NCBI RefSeq assembly: GCF_001425705.1
Contig: NZ_LMDC01000028.1
Location: 535,963-599,962 of the forward strand
DNA from: Pelomonas sp. Root1217
GTDB taxonomy: Bacteria > Pseudomonadota > Gammaproteobacteria > Burkholderiales > Burkholderiaceae_C
Reading direction: 5' to 3'
DNA: 64,000 bases
This document shows, one piece after another, positions 42,181 to 53,413 of this stretch. Below the pieces are notes generated by a model, which was not told the origin of the DNA, searched no databases, and saw nothing but the letters and a program-made list of their open reading frames with translations. Position numbers and translations under genes: made by a program. Positions within the stretch are counted from its first letter, which is position 1, and every line of letters starts with the position of its first letter.

Positions 42181-43386
42181 TTACCAGCTGACCTCCCGGT
42201 CGGGCGTCGAGCCGATCTTGTGAATGGACAGGTCGGCGCCTTCGAACTCCTGCTCGGCATCCAGGCGCAGGCCCGTGATGCGCTTGATGACGCCGTAGAC
42301 CACCAGACCGCCTGCCAGCGCCCAGGCCACGCCGCCGACCGTGCCGATCAACTGCGCGCTGAAGGACACGCCGCCGATGCCGCCAAGGGCCTTCTGGCCA
42401 AACACGCCACAGGCAATGCCGCCCCAGGCACCGCACAGGCCGTGCAGCGGCCAGACGCCGAGCACGTCGTCGATCTTCCAGCGGTTCTGCGTCAGGGTGA
42501 AGAACTGTACGAACACCCAACCGGCAATGCCGCCGGTGACCAGCGCGCCGAGGGGATGCATGACGTCCGATCCCGCGCAGACGGCCACCAGGCCGGCCAG
42601 CGGGCCGTTGTAGACAAAGCCCGGGTCGTTGCGGCCCAGCAGCACGGCCGCCAGCGTGCCGCCCGCCATGGCCATCAGCGAGTTGACGGCGACCAGGCCC
42701 GACATCTTGTCCAGCGTCTGCGCACTCATCACGTTGAAGCCGAACCAGCCCACCGTCAGCACCCAGGCGCCCAGGGCCAGGAAAGGGATGCTGGACGGCG
42801 GATGGGCGCTCATGGCGCCGTCCTTGCGGTAGCGGTTCAGGCGCGGCCCCAGCAGCAGCACGGCGGCCAGGCCGATCCAGCCGCCCACGGCGTGAACGAC
42901 GACGCTGCCGGCGAAGTCATGGAACTCGGCGCCGGTGACCGCCTTCAACCAGGCCTGGATGCCGAAGGCCTGGTTCCAGGCGATGCCCTCGAAGAAGGGG
43001 TAGATGAAGCCGACGATGACCGAGGTGGCCGCCAACTGCGGGCCGAAGCGGGCCCGCTCGGCGATGCCACCCGACACGATGGCGGGAATGGCCGCCGCAA
43101 AGGTCAGCAGGAAAAAGAACTTGACCAGTTCGTAGCCGTTCTTCTGCGCCAGCTGCTCGGCGCCGACGAAGAAGTGGGTGCCGTAGGCGACCAAGTAACC
43201 GACGAGGAAGTAGGCCAGCGTGGACACGGCGAAGTCCACGAGGATCTTGACCAGGGCATTGACTTGGTTCTTCTTGCGCACCGTGCCCAGTTCGAGGAAG
43301 GCAAAGCCCGCATGCATGGCGAGCACCATGATGGCGCCCAGGAGGATGAAGAGCGCGTCCGCGCCCTGCTTGATCGATGACTCCAA
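42181..43386 (-). CDS. amt: Amt-family ammonium transporter
   Basis: 401 residues from a TTG at 43386 preceded by GGAG nine bases away; the frame stays open to a TTG at 43431. Eleven or so helices are visible. The Amt signatures include FAFLELGTVRKKNQVNALVK, FFFLLTFAAAIPAIVSGGIAERARF, DFAGSVVVHAVGGWIGLA (with the conserved Asp and pore His), GWFGFNVMSAQTLDKMSGLVAVNSLMA and WPLHGLCGAWGGIACG (second pore His). It conducts ammonium/ammonia through the inner membrane. No glnK gene is adjacent. A clear terminator follows. The start codon is the only uncertain point. Confidence 0.92.
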   Translation of the reverse strand: MESSIKQGADALFILLGAIMVLAMHAGFAFLELGTVRKKNQVNALVKILVDFAVSTLAYFLVGYLVAYGTHFFVGAEQLAQKNGYELVKFFFLLTFAAAIPAIVSGGIAERARFGPQLAATSVIVGFIYPFFEGIAWNQAFGIQAWLKAVTGAEFHDFAGSVVVHAVGGWIGLAAVLLLGPRLNRYRKDGAMSAHPPSSIPFLALGAWVLTVGWFGFNVMSAQTLDKMSGLVAVNSLMAMAGGTLAAVLLGRNDPGFVYNGPLAGLVAVCAGSDVMHPLGALVTGGIAGWVFVQFFTLTQNRWKIDDVLGVWPLHGLCGAWGGIACGVFGQKALGGIGGVSFSAQLIGTVGGVAWALAGGLVVYGVIKRITGLRLDAEQEFEGADLSIHKIGSTPDREVSW

Positions 43387-43522
43387 CGCTTTCTCCGGCC
43401 GGCGGCTCCAGACTTGGGCGACATGCACCAAGCCGAACCAAACCGCACCGAAATTGCAAATTCAATGCCCGCCTTTAAGGCGCGATCGGCCGCAGCCAGG
43501 CACCACAAACAAGCGAAATGCT

Positions 43523-43885
43523 CTACTTTGGTGCCATCAATGCACTCTTCTCGAACGCGTCCGCACTGAATCCGAGCGTCCAGTGGCCGTCAGCCCAACG
43601 CACGACGGGACGCTTGATGACACTCGGCTCGGCCAGCATCAGTGCCGCAGCCGCGGCGTCGTCCGCCACAGCAGCCTTGGCGGCATCGTCCAGCTTGCGC
43701 CAGGTGTTGCCTGCGCGGTTGACGATCCTGTCGCGGCCAAAGGCCTTGATCCAGGCGGGCAGCAGCTCGGCCGGAACGCCCTGCTTCTTGAAGTCATGGA
43801 AGGCGACTTCCAGGCCTTGTTCGGCCAGCCAGGTGCGGGCCTTCTTGACGGTGTCACAGTTGGGAATGCCATAGACGCTGATCAT
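43523..43885 (-). CDS. ArsC/Spx-family (YffB-like) protein
   Basis: 120 residues from the ATG at 43885; the in-frame extension upstream would overlap the aat promoter region. It has a thioredoxin-like fold with [20 protein letters not shown] (single active-site Cys), [20 protein letters not shown] and the late conserved [19 protein letters not shown]. Members are arsenate-reductase-like but the YffB/Spx branch has no proven arsenate activity, and no ars genes are nearby. It is divergent from aat with a 23-base gap, so their promoters must overlap the coding starts. Confidence 0.87.
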   Translation of the reverse strand: MISVYGIPNCDTVKKARTWLAEQGLEVAFHDFKKQGVPAELLPAWIKAFGRDRIVNRAGNTWRKLDDAAKAAVADDAAAAALMLAEPSVIKRPVVRWADGHWTLGFSADAFEKSALMAPK

Positions 43886-43908
43886 GGGCGCCAACTTACC
43901 ATGGCCGC

Positions 43909-44640
43909 ATGATCGACTGGCTTGACGAAGCTTCCCTCGACTTTCCACCCAGCTCGCGGGCTTTGGGGCCTGGCACCGATGCCCCCGGCCTGCTGGCCGC
44001 CGGCGGCACCCTGGAGCCCGAGCGCCTGGAAGCCGCCTACCGCCGCGGCATCTTCCCCTGGTACGGCCCGGGCCAGCCGCCGCTGTGGTGGGCGCCTGAT
44101 CCGCGCATGGTGCTGCAGACGGCCAACTTCAAGTTGTCACGCTCGCTACGCAAAACGGTCCAGCGCTTCGCCGCCACCCCGGGCTGCGAGATCCGCATCG
44201 ACCATGACCGCGCCACCGTTCTCAAGGCCTGCGCCAGCGTGCCGCGCGAAGGCCAATCGGGCACCTGGATCGTGCCCGAACTGCAGGCCGCCTACCTGGC
44301 CTGGCCGGCGATGCACAGCATCGAGACCTGGATGGACGGCGAACTCGCCGGCGGCCTGTACGGCGTCAACCTGGGGCGCATGTTCTATGGCGAGTCCATG
44401 TTCATGCGGCGCACCGACGCTTCCAAGATCGCCCTCTGCGCCCTGATCTGCCTGTGCCGCGAATTCGCCATCCCCTGGATCGACTGCCAGCAGAACACCC
44501 CCCACCTGGCCTCGCTGGGTGCGGCAGAAGTCCCACGGGCGGCCTTCGAGGACCACCTCGCCACCCACGTGGGTGGGCCTACGCCCGGCCCCTGGACCTA
44601 TCATCCGAACTACTGGCACAGGCTTCTGACCTCGACGTGA
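43909..44640 (+). CDS. aat: leucyl/phenylalanyl-tRNA-protein transferase
   Basis: 243 residues with classic Aat motifs: [45 protein letters not shown] at the N-terminus, [24 protein letters not shown] in the middle and [29 protein letters not shown], then [20 protein letters not shown]. It adds Leu or Phe from charged tRNA to proteins with N-terminal Arg/Lys, marking them for ClpAP. Its stop overlaps the GTG of bpt (GTGA), coupling the two N-degron transferases. Confidence 0.97.
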   Translation: MIDWLDEASLDFPPSSRALGPGTDAPGLLAAGGTLEPERLEAAYRRGIFPWYGPGQPPLWWAPDPRMVLQTANFKLSRSLRKTVQRFAATPGCEIRIDHDRATVLKACASVPREGQSGTWIVPELQAAYLAWPAMHSIETWMDGELAGGLYGVNLGRMFYGESMFMRRTDASKIALCALICLCREFAIPWIDCQQNTPHLASLGAAEVPRAAFEDHLATHVGGPTPGPWTYHPNYWHRLLTST

Positions 44641-45374
44641 CCCACCCTAAAGAACTGCCGCTCGCGCAGATCCAGTTCTACGCCACGGCCGCCTATCCGT
44701 GCAGCTATGTGGCAGGCCGCCAGGCGCGCTCCCAGGTTGCCACCCCCAGCCACCTGATCCACGCCGACGCCTATTCCAACCTGGTTGCCGCGGGTTTCCG
44801 TCGCAGCGGGCTGTTCACCTACCGCCCCTATTGCGACCAATGCCGCGCCTGCATCGCGCTGCGCGTACCGGTGGGCCGATTCGAAGCCACCCGCAGCCAG
44901 AAGCGCGCCTGGAAGACGCACCGCCACCTGAATGCCAAGGTCATGCGCCTGGGCTATTCACCCGAGCACTACGCCCTGTATCTGCGTTACCAGGCCGGCC
45001 GGCACTCGGGCGGCGGCATGGACCATGACAGCGTCGACCAGTACACCCAGTTCCTGCTGCAGTCGCGCATCAACTCCCGCCTCGTGGAGTTCCGCGAGAC
45101 CATGCCTGACGGCAGCACGCCGCTGCGCATGGTGTCCATCCTGGACATCCTCACCGACGGGCTGTCGGCGGTCTACACCTTCTACGACCCCGACGTGCCG
45201 GGCAGCTTCGGCACCTATGGCGTGCTGTGGCAGATCCAGCAGGCCAAGGAGCTCAAGCTGAGCCACCTGTACCTGGGCTACTGGATCGAGGAGAGCCCGA
45301 AGATGGCCTACAAGGCCGGGTTCAGGCCGCACCAGATCCTGCAGAACGGCGTCTGGGAAGACCCGAAAGGATGA
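44637..45374 (+). CDS. bpt: aspartate/glutamate leucyltransferase (Ate1-like)
   Basis: 245 residues from the GTG at 44637 (GTGA overlap with aat). Motifs are [49 protein letters not shown] (the cysteine cluster) and [20 protein letters not shown]. It transfers Leu from tRNA to N-terminal Asp/Glu, so with Aat it makes the second branch of the bacterial N-degron pathway. Its stop overlaps by four bases (ATGA) the next gene, a secreted protease-like protein. Confidence 0.95.
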   Translation: MTHPKELPLAQIQFYATAAYPCSYVAGRQARSQVATPSHLIHADAYSNLVAAGFRRSGLFTYRPYCDQCRACIALRVPVGRFEATRSQKRAWKTHRHLNAKVMRLGYSPEHYALYLRYQAGRHSGGGMDHDSVDQYTQFLLQSRINSRLVEFRETMPDGSTPLRMVSILDILTDGLSAVYTFYDPDVPGSFGTYGVLWQIQQAKELKLSHLYLGYWIEESPKMAYKAGFRPHQILQNGVWEDPKG

Positions 45375-46288
45375 CGGTGACCGCCAAGGGACTGGTGGCC
45401 GGTCTCGCCGCTTTCATCGCCATCGGCAGCATCGCCTGCGAGGCCCGCGCGCAGCCCCCGTCCTTCCAACCGTTTCACTGGCATGTCGGCAGCCTCGGCG
45501 GGCTCCCACCAGCGCCCTTGGCCCTGCTGGTGCCGGTCGCCCTGGGTGAGCGCACCTGCGACATGCAGCTTGACACCGGTGCCAGTGCCGCCGTGATCTG
45601 GCATACGGCAACAGAGCAGCACGAGCCCCGGAGGCCGCTGAAGCTGCGCCTGGGCGGCCTGGAGACCGGGGTCGAAGTCGGATCGGCGACACAGCGCTCG
45701 ATTGACGAATGCGTCTCGGGCAGTCCAGTCGGTACCCTGGGCAATGCCTTTTTCGAGCGCGGCACGCTGACCCTGGACGTCGCGCACCAACGGCTGGCCT
45801 GGCAGGCCGGTTCCACCCTTGACAACCAGCCGCGGGCCCGGCGCTTCTTCTATGCCGCGCCTGCACTCCAGGAAGGATGGATCCAAACCGGCGGGCACAT
45901 CTTCATCGAGCTTGATGTCCAACAGGCCGGCAAAGGCTACGGGATGCTGGACACCGGCGCAGCGTCCGCAGGAATCGGCGTGTTGGACGCCCCATGGTGG
46001 GCACAGCTCACAGGGGCTGCCGCGACGCAGGGACCGCACATCACCAACTTCACCGTGCCCTCATGGGGCCGCTCGCTTGCCTGCGCGTCCGCGCCGACGG
46101 TTGCGGCGGTCAGCATCGACGGCTTCGGCCCCGTGGCGCGGCGGGCCACCTTCTGCCCCGGACTGGCCTTCCAGCCCACCATCCGCGTGATCGGCCTGGT
46201 GGGCCTGGCTCCGTTCATGCACAGCGTCCTGACCATCGACTACCCCGGCCGACGCTGGCTGGTCAAGGCGGCAGCGCCGTCGCCGTAA
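45371..46288 (+). CDS. secreted protein with two retropepsin-like aspartic-protease lobes
   Basis: 305 residues with a signal peptide ending near EARAQ (28). Each half has the same pattern. The first is [12 protein letters not shown] (Asp68) followed by [22 protein letters not shown]. The second is [15 protein letters not shown] (Asp194) followed by [26 protein letters not shown] is the aspartic-protease catalytic motif, so the protein looks like a tandem duplication that can form an active pair within one chain. It is probably periplasmic. It is coupled to bpt by an ATGA overlap, but whether it is functionally linked to N-degrons is unclear. Cleavage activity is inferred. Confidence 0.7.
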   Translation: MTVTAKGLVAGLAAFIAIGSIACEARAQPPSFQPFHWHVGSLGGLPPAPLALLVPVALGERTCDMQLDTGASAAVIWHTATEQHEPRRPLKLRLGGLETGVEVGSATQRSIDECVSGSPVGTLGNAFFERGTLTLDVAHQRLAWQAGSTLDNQPRARRFFYAAPALQEGWIQTGGHIFIELDVQQAGKGYGMLDTGAASAGIGVLDAPWWAQLTGAAATQGPHITNFTVPSWGRSLACASAPTVAAVSIDGFGPVARRATFCPGLAFQPTIRVIGLVGLAPFMHSVLTIDYPGRRWLVKAAAPSP

Positions 46289-46306
46289 GGTGAGCCGACT
46301 GACGGA

Positions 46307-47565
46307 TCAGACCAGCACTTCCACGCAAGCCGGATGCCCCAGGAAGCCCTCCGGGCTGGCGCTGCGGCCATAGGCGCCGCTCTGGTAGACGACCGCGAGG
46401 TCACCGATCTCGCCCTTGGCCATGTCCATGCGGTCCGCCAGCAGGTCCAGTGGCGTGCACAGGGGGCCAACGACGCTGGCTGACTCAGTCGTTGACTCGT
46501 TGCGGCCCTGGGGCTCAACCGAGGCCGGGTAGTTCTTGCGCAGCACCTGGCCGAAATTGCCCGAGGCTGACAGATGATGGTGCAGGCCGCCATCCGCCAC
46601 CAGGAAGACCTGGCCGCGCGAGACCTTGCGGTCAACGATGCGGCTGACGTAGATGCCCGCCTCGCCGACGAAGTAACGACCCAGCTCGATGACGAGCTTG
46701 GCCAGCGGCAGGTCGGCCTTGGCGCGGACCTGCAGCGTGGCGAGGTTGTCGGCAATGGCGGTGAGGTCCAGCCGTGCCTCGCCCGGGAAATACGGAATGC
46801 CAAAGCCGCCGCCCAGGTTCAGGAACTTGACGGGCGACGGTGCGGACTCGGCCAGGCGCAGGGCCAGCTCGTAGCTCTTGAGCTGGGCTTCGCAGATCGC
46901 CTCGGCCTTGAGGTTCTGCGAGCCGGCGAACAGATGGAAGCCCTCGAAGGCCAGCCCATCACCACCCAGCCGGCCCACCTCGGCCAGCACCTCGGGCAGC
47001 GCTTCGGCGTCGATGCCGAACTGCTTGGGGCCGCCACTCATGCGCATGCCCGAGCCCTTGAGCTCGAAGTCGGGATTCACGCGCAGCGCGACGCGGGCCG
47101 GCAGGCCCAGTCGCTGCGACGCGCGGGCCAGCGGCGCCAGCTCGCGTGCCGATTCGACGTTGACCAGCACGCCCGCCGCCACGGCCTGGCCCAGCTCGAC
47201 GTCCCGCTTGCCGGGGCCGGCAAAGCTGACCTCATGCGGGTCGGCACCGGCGTTCAGCGCCACCTGCAGCTCACCGGCCGACGCCACGTCGATGCCGTCC
47301 ACCAGACCGGCCATGAGCTGCACCAGCGCCGGCATCGGGTTGGCCTTCATCGCGTAGTGCAGCTCGATACCCTGCGGCAGCACGGCCCGAAGCTCGGCGA
47401 CGCGGCGTTGCAGCAGGCCACGGTCATAGGCGTAGAACGGTGTCTGGCCGACTCGCTCGGCGAGCACGGACAGGCGCTGGCCGCCGACCAGCAGTTCGCC
47501 GTCAGCATTGCGGGGGAAGAGCACGGGGGCGTGCTCGAGGGCGCGCTTCTGGGGGATGGGATCGC

Positions 47566-47569
<4 letters not shown>
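46307..47569 (-). CDS. PLP-dependent decarboxylase, exosortase-A associated
   Basis: 420 residues of the fold-type III (alanine racemase/ornithine-DAP decarboxylase) class. Lys75 in LHYAMKANPMPALVQ is the PLP lysine. GVLVNVESARELA, FHLFAGSQNL, FLNLGGGFGIPYFPGEA (PLP phosphate loop) and the late ADRMDMAKGEIGDLAVVYQSGAYGRSASPEGFLGH complete the enzyme. It should decarboxylate an amino acid to an amine. Its family occurs beside exosortase-A polysaccharide loci. Its start overlaps the acyl-CoA ligase stop by four bases. Confidence 0.88.
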
Positions 47570-49155
<1,586 letters not shown>

Positions 49156-49253
49156 GAAAAAAGTATCTCACGCGACCCTTGAGCCAAGGGGTGCGCCCCG
49201 GGAGCAAGGGGGGAGCGCGGCTAAACTGCGCGGCTGCTTTTTGGAAGCCCCCA

Positions 49254-49508
49254 ATGGACAAAGATCAGGTTCTCAGCCACGTGCTGAGGCTTCTCGACGA
49301 GGTGCTGAGCCTGAACGGCCGCGCCCAGACCTTCACCCGCGACACCGCCCTGCTCGGCGCCCTGCCCGAGCTGGACTCGATGGCCGTGGTCAGCCTGATC
49401 ACCGCACTGGAGGAGCAGCTCGGTCTCGCCGTCGACGACGACGACATCGACGGCGACACCTTTGCCACCGTGGGCTCGCTGGCGGACTTCGTCGCCGCGC
49501 GGCTCTGA
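49254..49508 (+). CDS. acyl carrier protein
   Basis: 84 residues from the ATG at 49254. The four-helix carrier pattern is clear, with the phosphopantetheine site PELDSMAVVSLI (Ser42). It would carry an acyl group, presumably loaded by the divergently encoded acyl-CoA ligase and used by one of the GNAT-like acyltransferases downstream. First gene of the long plus-strand exopolysaccharide operon; the DegT-like gene starts 18 bases after its stop. Dedicated ACPs of this kind are known in exosortase-A loci. Confidence 0.9.
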   Translation: MDKDQVLSHVLRLLDEVLSLNGRAQTFTRDTALLGALPELDSMAVVSLITALEEQLGLAVDDDDIDGDTFATVGSLADFVAARL

Positions 49509-49525
49509 CCAGATCGAGCTCGCGA

Positions 49526-50707
49526 ATGCACGTCGACCTCACGCCTCGCTTGGCCCCCCGGCACCCGGTGCCAGGCCCGCACAACAGGCAGGTCGACACA
49601 CAGGCCCAGGCACTCCCCTGTCTTCTCGACCGGCCGGGCGCGCTGCTGACCAGCAGCGGCCGTGCAGCCATCCTGCTCGGTCTGGAGAGACTGGCGCTCA
49701 CGCCGGACCAGCGCGTGCTGGTGCCCAGCTATCACTGCCCTACCATGGTGTCGCCGGTGCTGACGCTGGGGCATCAGCTGGGCTTCTATCCCATCGACGC
49801 AGATGGCCGCCCCAACCTGGCCTGGTTGGAGCAGCATGCACCCGCCGACACACGCGTGCTGTGCGTGGCCCATTTCTTCGGCCTGCCACTGGACCTGCGC
49901 GATGTGCGCGCCTGGTGCCAGCGCCGCGGCGTGCTGATGCTGGAAGACTGCGCGCACGCCATGTTCGGTCAGGGTGAGGGAGGCGCCGTAGGTGCCCTGG
50001 GCGACGTGGTCATTGCCAGCCTGCCCAAGTTCTTCGCGGCGCAGGACGGCGGCCTGCTGCTGGTCCGGCAGCCGGCTCGACCGGTGGCGCCGCTGTCACC
50101 CGTGGGCTTGAAGGGGCAGCTGAAGGCATTGCTGGACAATCTGGAAATCAGCGCACGCTATGGCCAACTGGGGCACTGGCGCCTCTGGGCAAGGCCGCTC
50201 CTGGCTCTGAAGCAGCTGCTGCGCGGCGGCAGCGCGCCGGCGCCGAGCGCCGCGCCTCAAGCTGCCCAATTTGATCCGGCGAGCGACTACGCGCGCATCG
50301 ACGTGGCCCTGTGCCATCGCGCACCGACGCGCGCTGCCACCCGTGCAGCGCTGCAGACGTCCCGCGGCCGCGTCGTCGCGAGGCGGCAGCAGCATTACCG
50401 CGCGCTGGCTGAGGCGCTGGCCAACCAGGCGGGCATGCATCCCCTGTTCCCCGCCTTGCCCCAGCACAGCGCGCCCTACGTCTTCCCGCTGTGGGTGGAT
50501 AAGCCGGATGCCGTCTACCAGGCCTTGAGAGCCTGTGGCGTGCCCGTGTCGCGCTGGGACTGGCTGTGGCCTGGCGTGCCGGATCTGGCCGGTGATCAAG
50601 GGAAGATCTGGTCCCGCCACGTGCTGCAGTTGCATTGCCATCAAGACATGAGCGACCAGGACCGAAACTGGGTGATCGACTCTCTCCTCACCTACTGCAA
50701 GAGTTGA
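49526..50707 (+). CDS. DegT/DnrJ/EryC1-type PLP-fold protein
   Basis: 393 residues. LLTSSGRAAILLGLERLALT, VLVPSYHCPTMVSPVLTLGHQLGF, VAHFFGLPLDLRDVRAWCQR, MLEDCAHAMFGQ and VVIASLPKFFAAQDGGLLLVRQ follow the sugar aminotransferase layout (PLP Asp in LEDCAHA, candidate PLP lysine in SLPKFF). It would transaminate a nucleotide-activated keto-sugar, or use PLP in another way. The reading starts at the ATG 49526; the frame is open upstream but runs through the ACP gene. Compared with typical sugar aminotransferases the Lys motif is slightly divergent, so the exact reaction is open. Confidence 0.78.
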   Translation: MHVDLTPRLAPRHPVPGPHNRQVDTQAQALPCLLDRPGALLTSSGRAAILLGLERLALTPDQRVLVPSYHCPTMVSPVLTLGHQLGFYPIDADGRPNLAWLEQHAPADTRVLCVAHFFGLPLDLRDVRAWCQRRGVLMLEDCAHAMFGQGEGGAVGALGDVVIASLPKFFAAQDGGLLLVRQPARPVAPLSPVGLKGQLKALLDNLEISARYGQLGHWRLWARPLLALKQLLRGGSAPAPSAAPQAAQFDPASDYARIDVALCHRAPTRAATRAALQTSRGRVVARRQQHYRALAEALANQAGMHPLFPALPQHSAPYVFPLWVDKPDAVYQALRACGVPVSRWDWLWPGVPDLAGDQGKIWSRHVLQLHCHQDMSDQDRNWVIDSLLTYCKS

Positions 50708-50730
50708 TTGCCTTGAAAACAACCTCAAAG

Positions 50731-51756
50731 ATGGACTGGAAACTCGTCCCGGCCAAGCAGTTGGCCGCACTGGCCACGCAGTGGGATGCGCTGCAGGCGA
50801 AGGCGTTGCCGCATGCCTTCCTGCGCAGCGATTTCCTGCTGTGCCTGCTGGACCAGTTCGGCCAAGGCGGAGAGCTGCTCGCCTACCGTGAGGACGGCAC
50901 CGGCTGGACGGCGGCACTGCTGATCCAGCCCCAGGGCAAGGGCCGCTGGAACAGCTTCCAGCCGTCCCAGCTGCCGTTGGGACCCGTGCTGCTGCCGGAG
51001 GACGACGGCATCGAGGCGTCTTTGCAGTCCCTGCTGCGCGCGTTGCCCGGACTGGCATTGACCGTGGGGCTGACGCAACTGGACTCGCTGGCCCACGCCG
51101 GGCCTTTCGACAGCGTGCGGCTGCGCCACCAGCATTACATCGACACGGCCTGGGTCGACATCGAGAGCGGCTTCGAGGCTTACTGGGAGGGCCGCGGCAA
51201 GAACCTGCGCCAGAACACGCGCAAGCAGCTGAAAAAGGTCGAGGCCACCGGTGTGACGCCGCGGCTGGAGATGATCGATACGCCCGGGCCGGTCGCGTTG
51301 GCCATCGAACAGTACGGCACGCTGGAAAGCAGCGGCTGGAAGGCCGAAGTCGGGACCGCCATTTCGGTGGACGGCATCCAGGGGCACTTCTACCGCCAGG
51401 CGCTGGAAAGCGCCGCAGCAGCCGGTCGCGCCCGGATCTACCGCTACTGGTTCGGCGACGAAGTCGTCGCGATGGACCTGTGCGTGCACCAGGATGACTG
51501 CCTGGTGATCCTGAAGACGGCCTACCAGCAGGCCCACCAGGCGGTGTCCCCGTCGACGCTGATGCGCGCCGAGGAGTTCAAGGCCCTCTTTGATGAAGGC
51601 CGCTTCAAGCGCATCGAGTTCTTCGGCCGCGTGATGGAATGGCACACGCGCTGGACCGAAAACAGCCGCAAGCTGTTCCACCTGACCGCCTACCGATGGG
51701 CCTGGCTCAAGGCGCTGCAGGACTGGCTCAACCGCAGCAAGACCCGCGCCGCTTGA
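50731..51756 (+). CDS. GNAT acyltransferase of the CelD/FemAB-like type
   Basis: 341 residues. GFEAYWEGRGKNLRQNTRKQLKKVEATGV (basic region), AIEQYGTLESSGWKAEVGTA and FYRQALESAAAAGRARIYRYWFGDEVVAMDLCVH define the Acetyltransf_6/CelD fold, related to FemAB peptidyltransferases. Such proteins occur in cellulose and exosortase-A loci and are thought to acylate or amidate a glycan or its carrier. The ATG at 50731 has a weak ribosome-binding site. The TTGA at its end overlaps the next gene start. Acceptor and donor unknown, with the ACP at 49254 as a candidate donor. Confidence 0.8.
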   Translation: MDWKLVPAKQLAALATQWDALQAKALPHAFLRSDFLLCLLDQFGQGGELLAYREDGTGWTAALLIQPQGKGRWNSFQPSQLPLGPVLLPEDDGIEASLQSLLRALPGLALTVGLTQLDSLAHAGPFDSVRLRHQHYIDTAWVDIESGFEAYWEGRGKNLRQNTRKQLKKVEATGVTPRLEMIDTPGPVALAIEQYGTLESSGWKAEVGTAISVDGIQGHFYRQALESAAAAGRARIYRYWFGDEVVAMDLCVHQDDCLVILKTAYQQAHQAVSPSTLMRAEEFKALFDEGRFKRIEFFGRVMEWHTRWTENSRKLFHLTAYRWAWLKALQDWLNRSKTRAA

Positions 51757-52562
51757 AAACCTCCGCTGACGTCTTCTTCCTGTCGGCTGGCGGCGAGCAG
51801 CGGCTGTGCCTGTTGCATGCGCCGGCAGTTCCCCCGCGCAGCCGGGTGCTCTATGTGCATCCCTTCGCCGAGGAGATGAACAAGTCGCGCCGCATGGCCG
51901 CCCTGGCTTGCCGCGCGCTGGCAGAGGCGGGCCACGCGGTCCTGCAGATGGATCTGCGCGGCTGCGGCGACTCATCTGCCGACTTTGGCGACGCCAGCTG
52001 GTCGGACTGGCGGGCCGATGTGCGACTGGGCCTGGAATGCCTGGATGCCCGCTTGCCTGACGCGGTTCAGGCACCGCTGTGGCTCTGGGGCCTGCGCGCG
52101 GGGTGCCTGCTGGCCGCTGCCGACTGGGGCCGGCCGGTGAACTACCTGTTCTGGCAGCCGATGACGAACGGCAAGCTGGCGCTGCAGCAGTTCCTGCGCC
52201 TGAAGCTGGCCGCCGAGATGGCCGGCGGTACGAACAAGGGCCTGATGGAGCAGATGAAAACCGAACTGGCCGCGGGTCGCCCGGTCGATGTCGCTGGCTA
52301 TCGTCTGGGTGCGCCACTCGCCCTCGGGCTGGAATCCGCCAAGCTGGCGCCCGCCGGTACGCCCGGCCGGCTCGAGTGGCTGGAGCTCAGCACCCGCGAG
52401 GACGCCGCGCTGACGCCGGTCAGCGAGCAGACCATCAAGGCCTGGCAGGACGCCGGCTGGGCCGTGCGCCCGCAGATCGTGCAGGGGCCGGGCTTCTGGA
52501 CCACCAGCGAGATCGAGCTGGCGCCCGCACTGATCGCCCGCACCGTGGAGGCCATGTCGTGA
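51753..52562 (+). CDS. exosortase-A associated alpha/beta hydrolase 2
   Basis: 269 residues from a TTG at 51753 (TTGA overlap with the GNAT gene). An alpha/beta-hydrolase scaffold is visible: RVLYVHPFAEEMNKSRRMAA, VLQMDLRGCGDSSADFGDAS and LWLWGLRAGCLLAAADWG. At the nucleophile elbow GxSxG is replaced by G-L-R-A-G, so the classical serine is missing. This form appears to be shared by the exosortase hydrolase 2 group as I recall it, so it may be non-catalytic or use other residues. It overlaps hydrolase 1 by four bases (GTGA). Confidence 0.8.
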   Translation: MKTSADVFFLSAGGEQRLCLLHAPAVPPRSRVLYVHPFAEEMNKSRRMAALACRALAEAGHAVLQMDLRGCGDSSADFGDASWSDWRADVRLGLECLDARLPDAVQAPLWLWGLRAGCLLAAADWGRPVNYLFWQPMTNGKLALQQFLRLKLAAEMAGGTNKGLMEQMKTELAAGRPVDVAGYRLGAPLALGLESAKLAPAGTPGRLEWLELSTREDAALTPVSEQTIKAWQDAGWAVRPQIVQGPGFWTTSEIELAPALIARTVEAMS

Positions 52563-53413
52563 AGGAATCGGTGCTGAGCTTCGACTGCAAAGGCGAGCGC
52601 CTCGTCGGCATCCTGGCCGAACCGGCGAGCGCCGCACCGGCCGAGGTGGGCGTGATCATCATCGTCGGCGGTCCCCAGTACCGCGCCGGCAGTCATCGCC
52701 AGTTCACGCTGCTGGCCCGGCATCTGGCGAATCACGGCGTTGCCGCACTGCGCTTCGACTACCGCAGCATGGGCGACAGCCCCGGGGAGACGCGCGATTT
52801 CCTCGACGTCGACGCCGACATCGCCGCGGCCATCACCGCGCTGCTGGCGGCCCGCCCGGCACTCAAGCGCGTCGTCCTCTGGGGCCTGTGCGATGCGGCC
52901 TCAGCCGCCCTGCTCTACCTGGAATCGACGGCCGACCCGCGCGTGGCCGGCGTGGCCCTGCTCAATCCCTGGGCGCGCTCCGCCGCGACGCTGGCGCAAA
53001 CCCACGTCAAGCACTACTACTGGCGCCGCCTGCGCGAGAAGGGTTTCTGGCTCAAGCTGCTGCGCGGTGGCGTGGGCCTGACGGCGCTGCGCACGCTCGC
53101 CGGCAACCTGCGTCTGGCCCGCGGCGCCGGCAAGCCCAAGACCGACTCGCGCAGCTTCCAGGAACGCATGGCCGCCGGCCTGCGCGCCTTCAACGGACCG
53201 GTGCTGCTGATCCTCAGTGGCGATGACTACACTGCCCGGGAGTTCGTTGGTTTTGCCCGGTCCTCGGCGGCTTGGGCAGGCCTGCTCGTGCGCCCGACGC
53301 TGGATCTGCACGACATGCCCACAGCCGATCACACGTTTTCGGCGATACAGGACCAGGACTCCCAATGTCGCATCTGTTTGGACTGGTTGAGGACACGATG
53401 CCTAGCAATCTGA
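52559..53413 (+). CDS. exosortase-A associated alpha/beta hydrolase 1
   Basis: 284 residues from the GTG at 52559. VGVIIIVGGPQYRAGSHRQF, LRFDYRSMGDSPGETRDFLD and VVLWGLCDAASAALLYLES follow the alpha/beta-hydrolase order. The nucleophile position holds Cys111 (GLCDA) rather than serine. The late DMPTADHTFS supplies the histidine. It would act as a thioesterase-like or acyl-transfer hydrolase within the locus. It is coupled to hydrolase 2 upstream. The next gene starts 16 bases before its stop. Confidence 0.83.
   Translation: MKESVLSFDCKGERLVGILAEPASAAPAEVGVIIIVGGPQYRAGSHRQFTLLARHLANHGVAALRFDYRSMGDSPGETRDFLDVDADIAAAITALLAARPALKRVVLWGLCDAASAALLYLESTADPRVAGVALLNPWARSAATLAQTHVKHYYWRRLREKGFWLKLLRGGVGLTALRTLAGNLRLARGAGKPKTDSRSFQERMAAGLRAFNGPVLLILSGDDYTAREFVGFARSSAAWAGLLVRPTLDLHDMPTADHTFSAIQDQDSQCRICLDWLRTRCLAI

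Noticed and set aside
43853..43876. Third ECF41-like promoter, TGTCACA upstream of the aat start
   Set aside because: The base tetrad 16 bases downstream is ACGC, not CGTC, and the site lies inside the ArsC/Spx-like gene.
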